Part shown: positions 24,392-34,026 of the stretch, piece by piece
Numbering within the stretch: the first letter of the stretch is position 1
Layout: each line of letters begins with the position of its first letter
Assembly: GCF_004296335.1 (NCBI RefSeq)
Contig: NZ_SGIU01000001.1
Coordinates: 1,279,290 to 1,343,289, forward strand
Direction of reading: 5' to 3'
Length of the DNA stretch: 64,000 bases
Source: Flagellimonas allohymeniacidonis
GTDB lineage: Bacteria; Bacteroidota; Bacteroidia; Flavobacteriales; Flavobacteriaceae
Program-made: the position numbers and the translations under genes
Notes under the pieces: generated by a model
Databases searched by the model: none
Told to the model about the DNA's origin: nothing
What the model saw: the letters and a program-made list of their open reading frames with translations, nothing else

Positions 24392-26092
24392 ATGCGTTTG
24401 AAAAGACTTGTCTTCTTTTTTTGTCTGTTTGCCCATATCACGCTTGTGGCTCAAGAAACCCAGCCTGAAAGCAAGCAGATCAATATCGTGTATGGTGCGA
24501 ATTTCACCAAAGATGAGGCACAATTTCCAGGTGCATCCATCTTTAGCAAAGATGATGAACGGCAGGTGCAATTTGAACACCAAGGGGCCGACCTATGGTG
24601 CGACATTGCCATTTTCTATACCCAGGAAAACAAATTAAAGGCCATTGGTAACATCCGATTGCAGCAAGGAGATTCCATCGAACTGAACAGTGGCAAAATT
24701 GATTATGATGGGAATACAAAAATTGCCAAAGCCTGGGAGAATGTTGATCTGACCAATGGTCAAATGACCTTGACCACCGATACGCTGTACTTCAATCGTG
24801 AAAAACAGGAATCGTTCTATCGTTCTGGTGGCAAAGTGGTTGACTCTGCCAATGTTTTGACAAGCAGAATTGGCACCTACTTTATGACTCCAAAGAAATA
24901 TCAATTCTTGGATAGTGTACATATTGATAATGAGCAGTATACCTTGGATTCTGAACGTCTGGATTATTATACTACTTCAAAAAATGCCTATATGTATGGC
25001 CCTTCCACCATTGTTGGCGAGGATTACAAAATTTACTGTGAGCGAGGTTTTTATGACACCAAGATTGAAAGAGGATACGGAATCAAAAACACCCGAATCG
25101 ACTATGATGACCGTATTATTGAGGGGGACAGCCTCTATTTCGATAAAATTTCAGAGTTCGCCTCAGCTACCAATAACATTCAAATTACGGATACCATCAA
25201 CAGTGGGGTGATTCGGGCCCATTATGCTGAGGTGTATAAGGCACTGGACTCATTATTCGCCACTAAAAGGGCGGTTTCCGTCAATTTAGTGGAACAAGAC
25301 TCCCTATACATCCATGGGGACACCCTTATGGTGACCGGCCAGCCCGAATCCAGAATTCTAAGGGCTTTCAAAAATGCCAAGTTCTATAAAACTGATTTGA
25401 GCGGTAAATGTGATTCCATTCATTTTGCTGAAAAAACAGGCATTACACAACTCATCACCAATCCCATTCTTTGGAACGTGGAAAATCAAATTACCGGGGA
25501 TAGTATCCATCTTATTTCCGACTTGGAAACTGAAAAACTGGATTCCCTTAAGGTTTTAGAGAATGCTTTTATCATTTCTTTTGATACCATCGGCAAACAG
25601 GGTTATAACCAGGCCAAAGGCAAGGATCTCTTCGGAAAGTTCATTGAAAATGAGCTTAAAATCATTGATTTGGTGAAAAATACCGAGGTGATCTACTACA
25701 TGTACAACGATGACCAAGAACTCATTGGCATTGATAAGACCATTTGCAGTAAGATTAGACTGGTTATGGCCAACAACGATATTGAGGATATTACCTTTTT
25801 TGTAAATCCCGATGGGGATATTTTTCCTGATAAGGACCTTCCTGTGGAGAGCAGAAAACTTAAGGGATTTGTATGGCGAGGTGACGAACGTATATTGACC
25901 AAGGATGATATTTTCGATGAGGATGACAACAATATCACTTTGGTGAAAATCCGTGGAATTGAAAATCCTATTGATATTGATGCAGAGGAACAAGAAAGGC
26001 GAAAAAACGAGAATGACCCGGTGAATCAAGTATCTCAAAGTAAAGCGACCAAACCTAAAGAGGTCAAGGTTCCTAAAGCACAAATCCCATAA
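24392..26092 (+). CDS. OstA-like protein (LPS-transport periplasmic domain)
   Basis: The protein of 566 residues has a signal peptide (FFFCLFAHITLVAQETQ). The body is made of repeated beta strands of the OstA/LptA type: NKLKAIGNIRLQQGDSIELN, NGQMTLTTDTLYFNREKQES, YGIKNTRIDYDDRIIEGDSL and ILWNVENQITGDSIHLISD. In Proteobacteria, LptA-type domains form the periplasmic bridge that carries LPS to the outer membrane. In Bacteroidota this longer OstA-like form probably plays that part, which is an inference. LptB is encoded in this window at about 50.3 kb. A Lys/Pro-rich tail closes the protein. The aminotransferase gene starts two bases after the stop. Confidence 0.85.
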   Translation: MRLKRLVFFFCLFAHITLVAQETQPESKQINIVYGANFTKDEAQFPGASIFSKDDERQVQFEHQGADLWCDIAIFYTQENKLKAIGNIRLQQGDSIELNSGKIDYDGNTKIAKAWENVDLTNGQMTLTTDTLYFNREKQESFYRSGGKVVDSANVLTSRIGTYFMTPKKYQFLDSVHIDNEQYTLDSERLDYYTTSKNAYMYGPSTIVGEDYKIYCERGFYDTKIERGYGIKNTRIDYDDRIIEGDSLYFDKISEFASATNNIQITDTINSGVIRAHYAEVYKALDSLFATKRAVSVNLVEQDSLYIHGDTLMVTGQPESRILRAFKNAKFYKTDLSGKCDSIHFAEKTGITQLITNPILWNVENQITGDSIHLISDLETEKLDSLKVLENAFIISFDTIGKQGYNQAKGKDLFGKFIENELKIIDLVKNTEVIYYMYNDDQELIGIDKTICSKIRLVMANNDIEDITFFVNPDGDIFPDKDLPVESRKLKGFVWRGDERILTKDDIFDEDDNNITLVKIRGIENPIDIDAEEQERRKNENDPVNQVSQSKATKPKEVKVPKAQIP

Positions 26093-26094
26093 AG

Positions 26095-27288
26095 CTGAAA
26101 GAAGATTTTTTCAAATATCAGGCGCAAACTACCCCACATCCCTTAGGCTTAACGATTTCACGAGCGGAAGGCAGCTACATTTATGATGATCAAGGTAACG
26201 CCCATCTCGATTTTGTAGCAGGCGTTTCGGCCTGTAGTTTGGGCCATTGTCATCCAAAGGTGGTTGATGCGGTAAAAACACAGCTTGATAAATACATGCA
26301 TGTGATGGTGTATGGCGAGTACATTCAAGAACCTGCGGTTACCTACACCAAGTTATTGGCCGAATGTTTGCCAAGGCCCTTGGAGACCACTTATTTGGTA
26401 AACTCGGGTACCGAAGCAATGGAAGGTGCAATAAAATTGGCTCGTCGTTACACAGGTCGTTCTCAATTGGTAGCTGCGCATCATGCCTATCATGGCAATA
26501 CCATGGGAAGCCTGAGCCTTATGGGCTATGAAGCTCGAAAAAGTGCCTTTAGACCGCTTATCCCCGACGTTTCCTTTATCCAATTCAACCATGAAGAGGA
26601 TTTATCGCTAATTACCAAAAAAACAGCGGCCGTGGTTCTTGAGACCATTCAAGGCGGTGCAGGCTTTGTTCTACCAAAAGAAGGGTATCTGGAAAAAGTA
26701 AGGAAACGTTGTAATGAAGTAGGCGCTTTGTTGATTCTGGATGAGATTCAACCGGGTTTTGGGCGCACCGGCAAACTCTTTGCTTTTGAGCACTTTAATT
26801 GTATACCGGATATTTTGGTCATTGGAAAAGGCATGGCCTCTGGTCTGCCAGTAGGTGCTTTTGTTGCATCCCATGAGATGATGGCCACCTTACAAGATGC
26901 CCCCAAATTAGGCCATATCACCACTTTTGGCGGTAATCCTGTGATTGCAGCTGCCAGCTTGGCCACTTTACGCGAACTGACAAAAAGCCAGTTAGTTTCT
27001 CTGACATTGCAGAAAGAAAAGCGACTTCGTGAGCTTTTGGTACACCCTTTGATTAAAGAAGTTAGAGGGAAGGGATTAATGCTGGCATTGATCATGCAGA
27101 ATGAGGAAATTGCCAACCATTTGGTCTTGACGGCTGCAAAAAAACACCTTATCCTTTTTTGGTTGCTGTTTGAACCAAAAGCGGTACGAATCTCCCCTCC
27201 GCTTACCATTTCTATGCAAGAAATAGAACTGGGATGCGACCTAATTATTGAGATTTTAAATGAATACGAGCCGGGTTCTGTTAACTAA
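26095..27288 (+). CDS. Class III aminotransferase (acetylornithine/4-aminobutyrate type), probable CTG start
   Basis: This is a PLP-dependent enzyme of about 397 residues. Visible are TYLVNSGTEAMEGAIKLARR, AHHAYHGNTMGSLSLMG, LILDEIQPGFGRTGKLFAF and LVIGKGMASGLPVGAFVAS, in which the lysine binds PLP. The first ATG in frame is at 26239, but the frame is open back to 26077 and encodes KYQAQTTPHPLGLTISRAEG and YIYDDQGNAHLDFVAGVSA, typical N-terminal sequence of the family. No ATG, GTG or TTG is available there. The codon that fits the usual MKEDF-type start is CTG at 26095, two bases after the OstA-like stop, so a CTG start with translational coupling is the best reading. The substrate is unknown. 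Confidence 0.88.
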   Translation: MKEDFFKYQAQTTPHPLGLTISRAEGSYIYDDQGNAHLDFVAGVSACSLGHCHPKVVDAVKTQLDKYMHVMVYGEYIQEPAVTYTKLLAECLPRPLETTYLVNSGTEAMEGAIKLARRYTGRSQLVAAHHAYHGNTMGSLSLMGYEARKSAFRPLIPDVSFIQFNHEEDLSLITKKTAAVVLETIQGGAGFVLPKEGYLEKVRKRCNEVGALLILDEIQPGFGRTGKLFAFEHFNCIPDILVIGKGMASGLPVGAFVASHEMMATLQDAPKLGHITTFGGNPVIAAASLATLRELTKSQLVSLTLQKEKRLRELLVHPLIKEVRGKGLMLALIMQNEEIANHLVLTAAKKHLILFWLLFEPKAVRISPPLTISMQEIELGCDLIIEILNEYEPGSVN

Positions 27289-27374
27289 TTTGTTGATAAC
27301 ATACCTAAAATTCGGCTTTAATGAAGAAGGCAAAGGGCTAATTTTAAGTCCATAGTAAAACCAAATACGTTCCT

Positions 27375-28775
27375 ATGGCGTTAGATTCTAACGAAAATAC
27401 TGACAAGTCAATAAGTAAATTTGAGTCTATGCTCAAAACGGATGACGTCTATTTTTTTGATGCTGAGGACTTTGAAGACATCATTCACTACTACCTGAAC
27501 AACGGAAAAATCGCGTTGGGAAAAAAGGCCATTCAAATCGGTCTGGAACAACACCCAAACTCCCTTGAATTAAAGTTACTGCGTGTAGAAGTATTGGTTT
27601 TTGAAGATAAATTTGAAAAGGCCGAAAACCTTTTGGATGAACTTCAAGACATTGATTCCCGAAATGATGAGATCTATATCCAGCGAGCCAACATAAGCTC
27701 CAAAAAAGACAATCATCAAGAAGCTGTAAACTTTCTGTTGGAAGCCTTGGAAATAAGTGATGACAACTTTGATATCCATTCCCTTTTGGGTATGGAATAT
27801 TTGTTCATGGATGATTTCGAGAGCGCCAAACGTAGTTTTATGCGATGTGTGGAGTTTGATAACGCAGATTATTCATCCCTGTACAATGTGGTGTATTGCT
27901 TTGAATTTTTGGAAGACTACCAAGGAGCAATTCACTATTTGAACGATTATCTCGAAAGCAATCCGTATTGCGAAGTAGCATGGCACCAATTGGGCAAAAT
28001 GTACCAAGCCAAGGGCATGTACCAAGAAGCCCTGACATCCTTTGATTTTGCCATTATTTCGGATGATTCATTTATTGGAGCCTATTTTGAAAAAGGTAAA
28101 GTCCTGGAAAATATGGGAAAATACAATGAAGCCATCGAAAATTATGAAACTACAATTTCCATAGATGACCCAACCTCCCATGCTTACCTTCGAATAGGCA
28201 GATGTCATGAAAAATTGGGAAACGACGATTTGGCCAAGTATTATTTCTACAATACCGTACATGAGGACCCTTTGTTGGACAAAGGATGGTTGGCCATTAC
28301 GGATTTTCATAGTAGGCTAAAGAATTTTGAAAAGGCTTTGTACTACATCAACAAGGCCATTAACATCGATGGGGAAAACCCATTGTATTGGAAAAAAGCC
28401 GCCAAAATCTATTTCCAACTTGGAAATTTTGATGAAGCCGATTTTGCCTATAAACAAACGGTAGATTTGGGTAATTATGAACTGAAGACTTGGATGAACT
28501 GGGCAGAAACTCTAAAGAATATGGGGGATTTCAATTCGTCCATTCAAGTTTTGGTACAGGGTATTGAGTTCTATCCGGAGGAATCCCAGTTGTATTATAA
28601 ATTGGCCGGCCTTTATCTCAAAAACAAGGAGTTCGAGAAATCGAAAACCAAGATAAAAGAGGCTATCGACATAAACCCAGATAATCTTCATCTATTTGAA
28701 TCAGAATTCCCAGAACTTTGTGAAATAAAATGGCTTAAAAGTCTGCTCACCGGTGTGAAGAAAGCATCCACCTAA
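27375..28775 (+). CDS. Tetratricopeptide-repeat protein
   Basis: The soluble protein of 466 residues consists mostly of TPR helices, for example AVNFLLEALEISDDNFDIHS, AIHYLNDYLESNPYCEVAWH, EALTSFDFAIISDDSFIGAY and AIENYETTISIDDPTSHAYL. I count about ten repeats of about 34 residues. There is no signal peptide or membrane segment, so a cytoplasmic scaffold is likely. The acidic composition is typical of the family. The partner is not evident; the tandem DUF368 genes follow after 24 bases and might share its transcript. Confidence 0.88.
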   Translation: MALDSNENTDKSISKFESMLKTDDVYFFDAEDFEDIIHYYLNNGKIALGKKAIQIGLEQHPNSLELKLLRVEVLVFEDKFEKAENLLDELQDIDSRNDEIYIQRANISSKKDNHQEAVNFLLEALEISDDNFDIHSLLGMEYLFMDDFESAKRSFMRCVEFDNADYSSLYNVVYCFEFLEDYQGAIHYLNDYLESNPYCEVAWHQLGKMYQAKGMYQEALTSFDFAIISDDSFIGAYFEKGKVLENMGKYNEAIENYETTISIDDPTSHAYLRIGRCHEKLGNDDLAKYYFYNTVHEDPLLDKGWLAITDFHSRLKNFEKALYYINKAINIDGENPLYWKKAAKIYFQLGNFDEADFAYKQTVDLGNYELKTWMNWAETLKNMGDFNSSIQVLVQGIEFYPEESQLYYKLAGLYLKNKEFEKSKTKIKEAIDINPDNLHLFESEFPELCEIKWLKSLLTGVKKAST

Positions 28776-28799
28776 TAATCTAGGTCCTACATTTTTACT

Positions 28800-29717
28800 A
28801 TGAAGTCAAGAAATCCGTTGGATTATGTGTTTGTTACGCTCAAAGGTATGGCCATGGGTGCCGCTGATGTTGTGCCCGGGGTTTCCGGGGGCACCATTGC
28901 TTTTATCTCTGGAATTTATGAAGAGCTCATAAGCTCCATCAACAATATCAATTTGTCCTTGTTCAAAACGCTTGGCAAAAAAGGGTTCAAGGCATTCTGG
29001 ACAAAGCTGAATGGTAATTTCCTACTCACCTTGTTTGTTGGGATTTTCATCAGTGTCATATCCTTGGCGAAGTTTTTAAGCTGGTTGTTGGAAAACAAAC
29101 CCGTGCTACTTTGGTCTTTTTTCTTCGGTTTGGTACTCGCCAGTATTTTTTTTGTGGGGAAAGAAATCAAAAAATGGAATCTAAGCACCATACTCGTTTT
29201 TATTGGAGGTGCTGTTTTGGCCTATTTTATTACGGAGCTTCCACCGAATGAAAACATCAACAGTCTTCCCTATTTGTTTCTTTCAGGTGCCTTAGCGGTT
29301 TGCGCTATGATATTGCCGGGGATTTCCGGAGCGTTCATCTTAGTGCTATTGGGCTCGTATAAAACCATATTGGACGCCGTGCACGAAAGAGATGTTAATA
29401 TAGTCTTGACCGTTGGGATTGGAGCGATTTTTGGACTATTGAGTTTCGCGCGCTTGCTAAAATGGATGTTCGTCCATTATAAAAACCTTACGCTAGCCTT
29501 GCTAACCGGATTTATACTAGGGTCGCTCAACAAAATTTGGCCCTGGAAGAAGGTTTTGGAAACCAAGACCTTTGGTGATAAAACTATAGTGGTCGATGAA
29601 ATGAATGTACTGCCCTCTGCTTTTGAAGGGGACCCCCAAATACTACCTGCTGTAGTTCTAGCTTTGTTCGGTTTTTCGCTTATTTTTATCCTGGAAAAAA
29701 CAGCTTCCAAAAAATAA
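28800..29717 (+). CDS. DUF368 family membrane protein (undecaprenyl-phosphate transporter type), first copy
   Basis: This 305-residue polytopic protein has about eight membrane segments. The family signature MGAADVVPGVSGGTIAFISG is in the first 40 residues and a pseudo-repeat of it, MILPGISGAFILVLLGSY, lies in the middle, showing the internal inverted-repeat build. Published work on DUF368 (PopT) and DedA proteins indicates that they return undecaprenyl phosphate to the cytoplasmic side for reuse in envelope polymer synthesis; I infer the same here. A second, diverged copy follows after 15 bases. Confidence 0.9.
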   Translation: MKSRNPLDYVFVTLKGMAMGAADVVPGVSGGTIAFISGIYEELISSINNINLSLFKTLGKKGFKAFWTKLNGNFLLTLFVGIFISVISLAKFLSWLLENKPVLLWSFFFGLVLASIFFVGKEIKKWNLSTILVFIGGAVLAYFITELPPNENINSLPYLFLSGALAVCAMILPGISGAFILVLLGSYKTILDAVHERDVNIVLTVGIGAIFGLLSFARLLKWMFVHYKNLTLALLTGFILGSLNKIWPWKKVLETKTFGDKTIVVDEMNVLPSAFEGDPQILPAVVLALFGFSLIFILEKTASKK

Positions 29718-29732
29718 GACGAGAATTCCCTT

Positions 29733-30770
29733 ATGTACAAACCCAGAACCTTTTTGGATAAATTCTTTTTGGTGGTGAAAGGCCTATGCATGGGTGCTGC
29801 CAACAAAGTACCCGGGGTGTCCGGGGGAATTGTTGCGTTTGTTGGGGGATTTTATGAAGAGTTTATCTATTCCCTTCAAAAAATAAATACCAAAGCGTTC
29901 AAGTTGCTTTTTAATGGCAGGTTCAAAAGTTTTTTTAAGTATACGAACGCACAGTTTTTGATTCTCCTCATTACGGGGATGCTCATAAGTTATTTTAGTG
30001 TTTCCCGGGTACTGGACTATTTTCTTGAACAAAAGGAATTGTTTGTTTGGGCAGGTTTCTTTGGGATGATACTAGGTTCCATTTACTACATCGCCAAAGA
30101 CTTTCACCACTGGAACAAAAAAACCATTCCTGCGGGATTTATTGGCCTGTTGATTGGAATATCCATTAGTTTCCTGAGTCCTGCTACGGAGAACGACAAC
30201 CTGATTTTTATTTTTTTCTGCGGCATAATCAGTGTTTCGGGCATGACCCTTCCCGGACTTTCCGGTTCCTTTATTCTTATCCTTTTAGGGAATTATGTGC
30301 TTTTGTTGGTAGATTCCGTCAACGCGCTTTACGATACAATTTCAGAACTTTTTTCTGGAGATCTAAGTTTTGTAAATGATTCTGAGCGAATACAAACCCT
30401 AAAAATTTTGGCGGTTTTCACTATGGGTTCGGCGACTGGACTGGTTACTTTTTCCCATTTGCTCAGCTACGTTTTGAAGCACTACAAGGAAATTACCACT
30501 GCGGTCATCCTGGGGTTTATTACAGGTTCGTTGGGTGTTGTGTGGCCTTGGAAGCGAACGATTTACAAAATGGATGCCATTGGCAACCCGCTTTTTGATT
30601 CGAACGGGGATAAAATTATTCAGAACTATCAGCGTTTTCTGCCCGATTTTACAAATGGGGAAACCTTATGGGCTCTGGTTTTTGTCGTGTTGGGCATTTT
30701 GGTATTGTTGATTTTGGATTGGTATGGAAAAAACAGAAAAGAGCGAAAAGCGTTACGGACTGCTCGGTAA
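29733..30770 (+). CDS. DUF368 family membrane protein (undecaprenyl-phosphate transporter type), second copy
   Basis: This paralogue of 345 residues has the signature MGAANKVPGVSGGIVAFVGG and the internal repeat MTLPGLSGSFILILLGNYVL. It differs from the first copy by a longer loop in the second half (residues about 285-315, IYKMDAIGNPLFDSNGDKII) and a charged C-terminus (YGKNRKERKALRTAR). Signature residues are kept in both copies, so both are probably active, possibly with different lipids or conditions. Its last 47 bases overlap the start of aroE, which suggests coupled translation. Confidence 0.88.
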   Translation: MYKPRTFLDKFFLVVKGLCMGAANKVPGVSGGIVAFVGGFYEEFIYSLQKINTKAFKLLFNGRFKSFFKYTNAQFLILLITGMLISYFSVSRVLDYFLEQKELFVWAGFFGMILGSIYYIAKDFHHWNKKTIPAGFIGLLIGISISFLSPATENDNLIFIFFCGIISVSGMTLPGLSGSFILILLGNYVLLLVDSVNALYDTISELFSGDLSFVNDSERIQTLKILAVFTMGSATGLVTFSHLLSYVLKHYKEITTAVILGFITGSLGVVWPWKRTIYKMDAIGNPLFDSNGDKIIQNYQRFLPDFTNGETLWALVFVVLGILVLLILDWYGKNRKERKALRTAR

Positions 30771-31476
30771 AAACATTTCTTATTCCTTTTCGCAAGGCTA
30801 TTTTACCCAAAAATTCAAGGATTTGGGGCTGAGAGATCACAGCTATCAAAATTTGGATATAAGAGATATCCAAGAATTCCCACAATTGCTGTCCGAAACC
30901 AATTTTAAGGGGCTGAACGTGACCATTCCCTACAAGGAACAGGTGATTCCTTTTCTTGCCGAATTGGATTCGGTCGCTTCGGAAATTGGGGCAGTAAATA
31001 CCATCAAATTCACTGAAAAAGGTTTAATAGGATTCAATACAGATGCTTTCGGATTTCAAAAATCTTTGGAACCACTACTCGGGCCACATCATACCAAAGC
31101 ACTGGTGCTGGGCACTGGAGGAGCATCCAAGGCCATAGTATACGTTCTTGATCAACTTGATATTTCGTATTCCTATGTTTCACGAACACCTCAAAAAGGG
31201 TGGTTGACATATGACCAATTGGATGGTAAGATCATCAATGCTCATTTATTGATTATCAACTGCACCCCACTTGGGACCTATCCGAATATTGACCAAAGAC
31301 CGGATATCCCCTACCAATTTATCACCGAAAAGCACCTTTTGTTTGATCTTGTCTATAACCCCGCAAAGACCACTTTTTTGCAACTTGGGGAAGAGCAAAG
31401 CTCAAAAATTTCTAATGGCTTGAAAATGTTGGAGTTACAAGCAGAAAAGGCCTGGGAAATTTGGAATACACGGTAA
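30724..31476 (+). CDS. aroE: Shikimate dehydrogenase
   Basis: AroE reduces 3-dehydroshikimate to shikimate with NADPH in aromatic amino acid synthesis. The 250-residue protein shows YGLLGKNISYSFSQGYF (substrate-binding S-S pair), GLNVTIPYKEQVIPFL with the catalytic lysine, IGAVNTIKF, FNTDAFGFQKSLEPL with the catalytic aspartate, and the nucleotide-binding loop LVLGTGGASKAIVYVL. The start at 30724 overlaps the DUF368 gene by 47 bases; no later in-frame methionine precedes the conserved YGLLG, so the overlap is real. The protein is slightly shorter than the usual 270-280 residues, as I know from other Bacteroidota. Confidence 0.95.
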   Translation: MEKTEKSEKRYGLLGKNISYSFSQGYFTQKFKDLGLRDHSYQNLDIRDIQEFPQLLSETNFKGLNVTIPYKEQVIPFLAELDSVASEIGAVNTIKFTEKGLIGFNTDAFGFQKSLEPLLGPHHTKALVLGTGGASKAIVYVLDQLDISYSYVSRTPQKGWLTYDQLDGKIINAHLLIINCTPLGTYPNIDQRPDIPYQFITEKHLLFDLVYNPAKTTFLQLGEEQSSKISNGLKMLELQAEKAWEIWNTR

Positions 31477-31544
31477 AGTGCGCAACAAACACGCATTTTA
31501 GCCCCATCGGTAAGCCCCAAAACTTAAACAAAAAGAAGAATCAC

Positions 31545-31552
31545 TACCTTTG
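31545..31552 (+). promoter_or_regulatory. Possible -7 element for the DUF349 gene
   Basis: TACCTTTG matches TAnnTTTG and would give a leader of about 60 bases. No TTG is seen at the expected distance upstream. Confidence 0.45.
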
Positions 31553-31616
31553 TTATTGGTGAATATAGTTGTTAACTTGGCTATAATTCCATCAATCGAA
31601 AGGAAAAACACTACTG

Positions 31617-33665
31617 ATGCAGGAAAATGAACAAAAACTTCAGGAAACTGAAAGTGGTGCTCAGAAAGTTTCGGATATTATAAACACATCATTGGAAGAA
31701 AGCCCCATTTCTGACCCAAATTCATCCGAAAAAGAAGGCACGGAAAAAGTTCCGGAAGAAGACAATACAGAAAATGGTTCTTCTCAGGAAATTGTAACTA
31801 AAAATGATTCTTCAAAAAAGGAAGATGCTGATAAGGCTTTGGAAGAAATCGATGAATCAAATGCGGAGGATGCCGAGGATGTCGAAAATGAAAAACGACA
31901 CCACATTCCCATGCTTGATTACCACGGCATGTCCCTTGAAAATTTGGTCGGCGAGCTTCAACGCCTAGTCAAAAATGAAAAAGTCCAAGCCATACACAAG
32001 CATATAAGTGCTATCAAATATGAGTTTGATCAAAAGTTTCAGGCTTTTTTAGAGCATAAAAAGGAGGAGTTTGTCGCCCATGGTGGCAATGAAATAGACT
32101 TCCGATATAATTCTGTTGCAAAAAGACAGTTCAATGAAGTTTTCGGGGAATACCGCGAAAAACGAGACCATTATTACAAAGAACTGGAGCAAAACCTAAA
32201 AAATAACCTCCAAAAACGACTGGAAATCATTGATGAGCTCAAGGGCTTGGTCAATGTCGAGGAGGATATCAACACCACTTACAAAAACTTCAAAGACCTG
32301 CAAGAACGGTGGCGCAATGCGGGGCCCATACCCCGTAACAATTACAACGACGTTTGGAGGACCTATCACCACCATATGGAAATCTTCTACGATTTTCTTC
32401 ATCTTAACCGGGAGCTTCGGGACCTGGATTTTAAGCACAATCTGGAAGAAAAGCTCAAATTGGTGGAACGCGCAGAAAGCCTGGTCAACGAGCCGGATTT
32501 AAGTAAGGCTTTCCGGGAGCTGCAAACCCTTCACAAAATTTGGAAGGAAGATATAGGCCCCGTCGCCAAAGAGCAGCGGGAAGAGGTTTGGGAAAAATTC
32601 AGTAATGCAACAAAAGCATTGCATGAAAAGCGGCAAGATCATTTTCAGGAACTGGAAAAGGTCTATGAAAAAAACCTTGAAAAGAAACAGGAAATCATTG
32701 CGTCCATTGCTCAAATCGGTAATAATGTGAGTAATAACCATAGGGCTTTGCAGCAGCAAATCAAGGAGATTGAAGAGCTTCGTGAGTCCTTTTTCAAAGC
32801 TGGCAAAGTACCCTTAAAGCTCAATGAGCAAACGTGGAGCGATTTTAAAGAAGCTGTGCGCACCTTCAATCGAAACAAGAACGCCTTTTACAAAAACCAA
32901 AAGAAAGAGCAACACCTAAATCTAGAAAAGAAAAAAGCTTTGTTGGCGTTGGCGCTATCCCTTAAGGATAGTGAAGATTGGGACACGGCAACGCCAGAAA
33001 TGAAACGCATCCAAAGTGAATGGAAAAAAATAGGACATGTCCCCCGAAAATATTCCGATAAAATCTGGAATGAGTTCAAAACTGCTTGCAATCATTACTT
33101 CAACCGACTGCATGCCGAGAAAAATGCTGGGCAGCAAGAAGAATATAAGAATCTTGAGGCGAAATCAGCCTGTCTTGACCGCTTAAAATCCTTTCAACTA
33201 AGTGGTGACAAGGAAAAGGACATGAAAGCCCTGAAAGGGTTCCTTGCCGACTGGAAAAAGCATGGTCGGGTTCCTTACAACAAAAGACATCTGAACGGCA
33301 AATTCAATAAGATAATTGATGCCCTGTTTAAGAAAATTGGGGTCAGCCAACAAGAATCTGAACTCATCAAATACGGTGATAAGATGCAACAATTGGCCAA
33401 GGGTGACGATGACAGAGCCTTACAAAATGAAAGAACCTTTATTAGAAGGAAAATTGAGGAATCCAAATCAGAAATCAGGCAGTTGGAGAACAATCTTCAA
33501 TTTTTCTCCAATTCGTCTGGCGATAATCCCCTTGTCAAAGAAGTTGTGGAGAATATCGACCGCCATAAAAAAGCCCTTGAAACTTGGAAGACCAAGCTAA
33601 TAAAGCTGAAGGTTATGGCCAACAATCGGAATAAACAGGAGGAAGCTTCTTCGGAAGAAGAATAG
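31617..33665 (+). CDS. DUF349 repeat protein, coiled-coil
   Basis: The protein of 682 residues has an acidic, disordered first 95 residues, then a series of helical DUF349 repeats, each with a WxxxGxxPR-like pattern: LQERWRNAGPIPRNNYNDVW, LHKIWKEDIGPVAKEQREEV, LRESFFKAGKVPLKLNEQTW, IQSEWKKIGHVPRKYSDKIW and FLADWKKHGRVPYNKRHLNG. A C-terminal coiled coil (IRRKIEESKSEIRQLENN) follows. No catalytic motif is apparent and there is no signal peptide, so it is probably cytoplasmic. DUF349 proteins lack an established function. The gene appears to be transcribed alone. Confidence 0.88.
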   Translation: MQENEQKLQETESGAQKVSDIINTSLEESPISDPNSSEKEGTEKVPEEDNTENGSSQEIVTKNDSSKKEDADKALEEIDESNAEDAEDVENEKRHHIPMLDYHGMSLENLVGELQRLVKNEKVQAIHKHISAIKYEFDQKFQAFLEHKKEEFVAHGGNEIDFRYNSVAKRQFNEVFGEYREKRDHYYKELEQNLKNNLQKRLEIIDELKGLVNVEEDINTTYKNFKDLQERWRNAGPIPRNNYNDVWRTYHHHMEIFYDFLHLNRELRDLDFKHNLEEKLKLVERAESLVNEPDLSKAFRELQTLHKIWKEDIGPVAKEQREEVWEKFSNATKALHEKRQDHFQELEKVYEKNLEKKQEIIASIAQIGNNVSNNHRALQQQIKEIEELRESFFKAGKVPLKLNEQTWSDFKEAVRTFNRNKNAFYKNQKKEQHLNLEKKKALLALALSLKDSEDWDTATPEMKRIQSEWKKIGHVPRKYSDKIWNEFKTACNHYFNRLHAEKNAGQQEEYKNLEAKSACLDRLKSFQLSGDKEKDMKALKGFLADWKKHGRVPYNKRHLNGKFNKIIDALFKKIGVSQQESELIKYGDKMQQLAKGDDDRALQNERTFIRRKIEESKSEIRQLENNLQFFSNSSGDNPLVKEVVENIDRHKKALETWKTKLIKLKVMANNRNKQEEASSEEE

Positions 33666-34026
33666 TCCTTTTTTTCGAATTCGTTTTTGCAAAATAGCAT
33701 CCCTTTACAATTTCACGTCAAATTTACCGATGCACGTAACAATCATCTGAAGGTGTTAAGCTTTTGATAATTAAGTTGTTTCGTATAAACCAGTGCCATT
33801 TCTTTGACATAGTTTTTGTTTTTTTTCGGCAAAATGATTCCGTTATACATTACACAACTAGCTCTTTAATCCCCAAAAAATTGAAATGATTCGTTAAAAT
33901 GGCATCATAAACCCAACTCGTTCACTTAAACGAAGCAACCTTATTTCAATCTTTGACTCTTCAATTCATCAAATCGCGGTTTATAAAACCAAATCATCAT
34001 TCAAAACCTAAAAAACGAAGTAAATC
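33666..34026 (+). other. Intergenic region, 361 bases, no gene seen
   Basis: This stretch is AT-rich, with short T tracts near 33667-33688 and 33812-33827. I find no long open frame, tRNA-like fold or strong hairpin-plus-T terminator. It presumably holds the end signal of the DUF349 gene and the promoter of the M43 protease gene, but no full-consensus promoter stands out. Confidence 0.5.

Noticed and set aside
26239..27288. Aminotransferase starting at the first ATG
   Set aside because: It would lack the conserved N-terminal 48 residues, which are encoded in frame upstream; a non-ATG start explains this better than a frameshift, as no frame change is needed.
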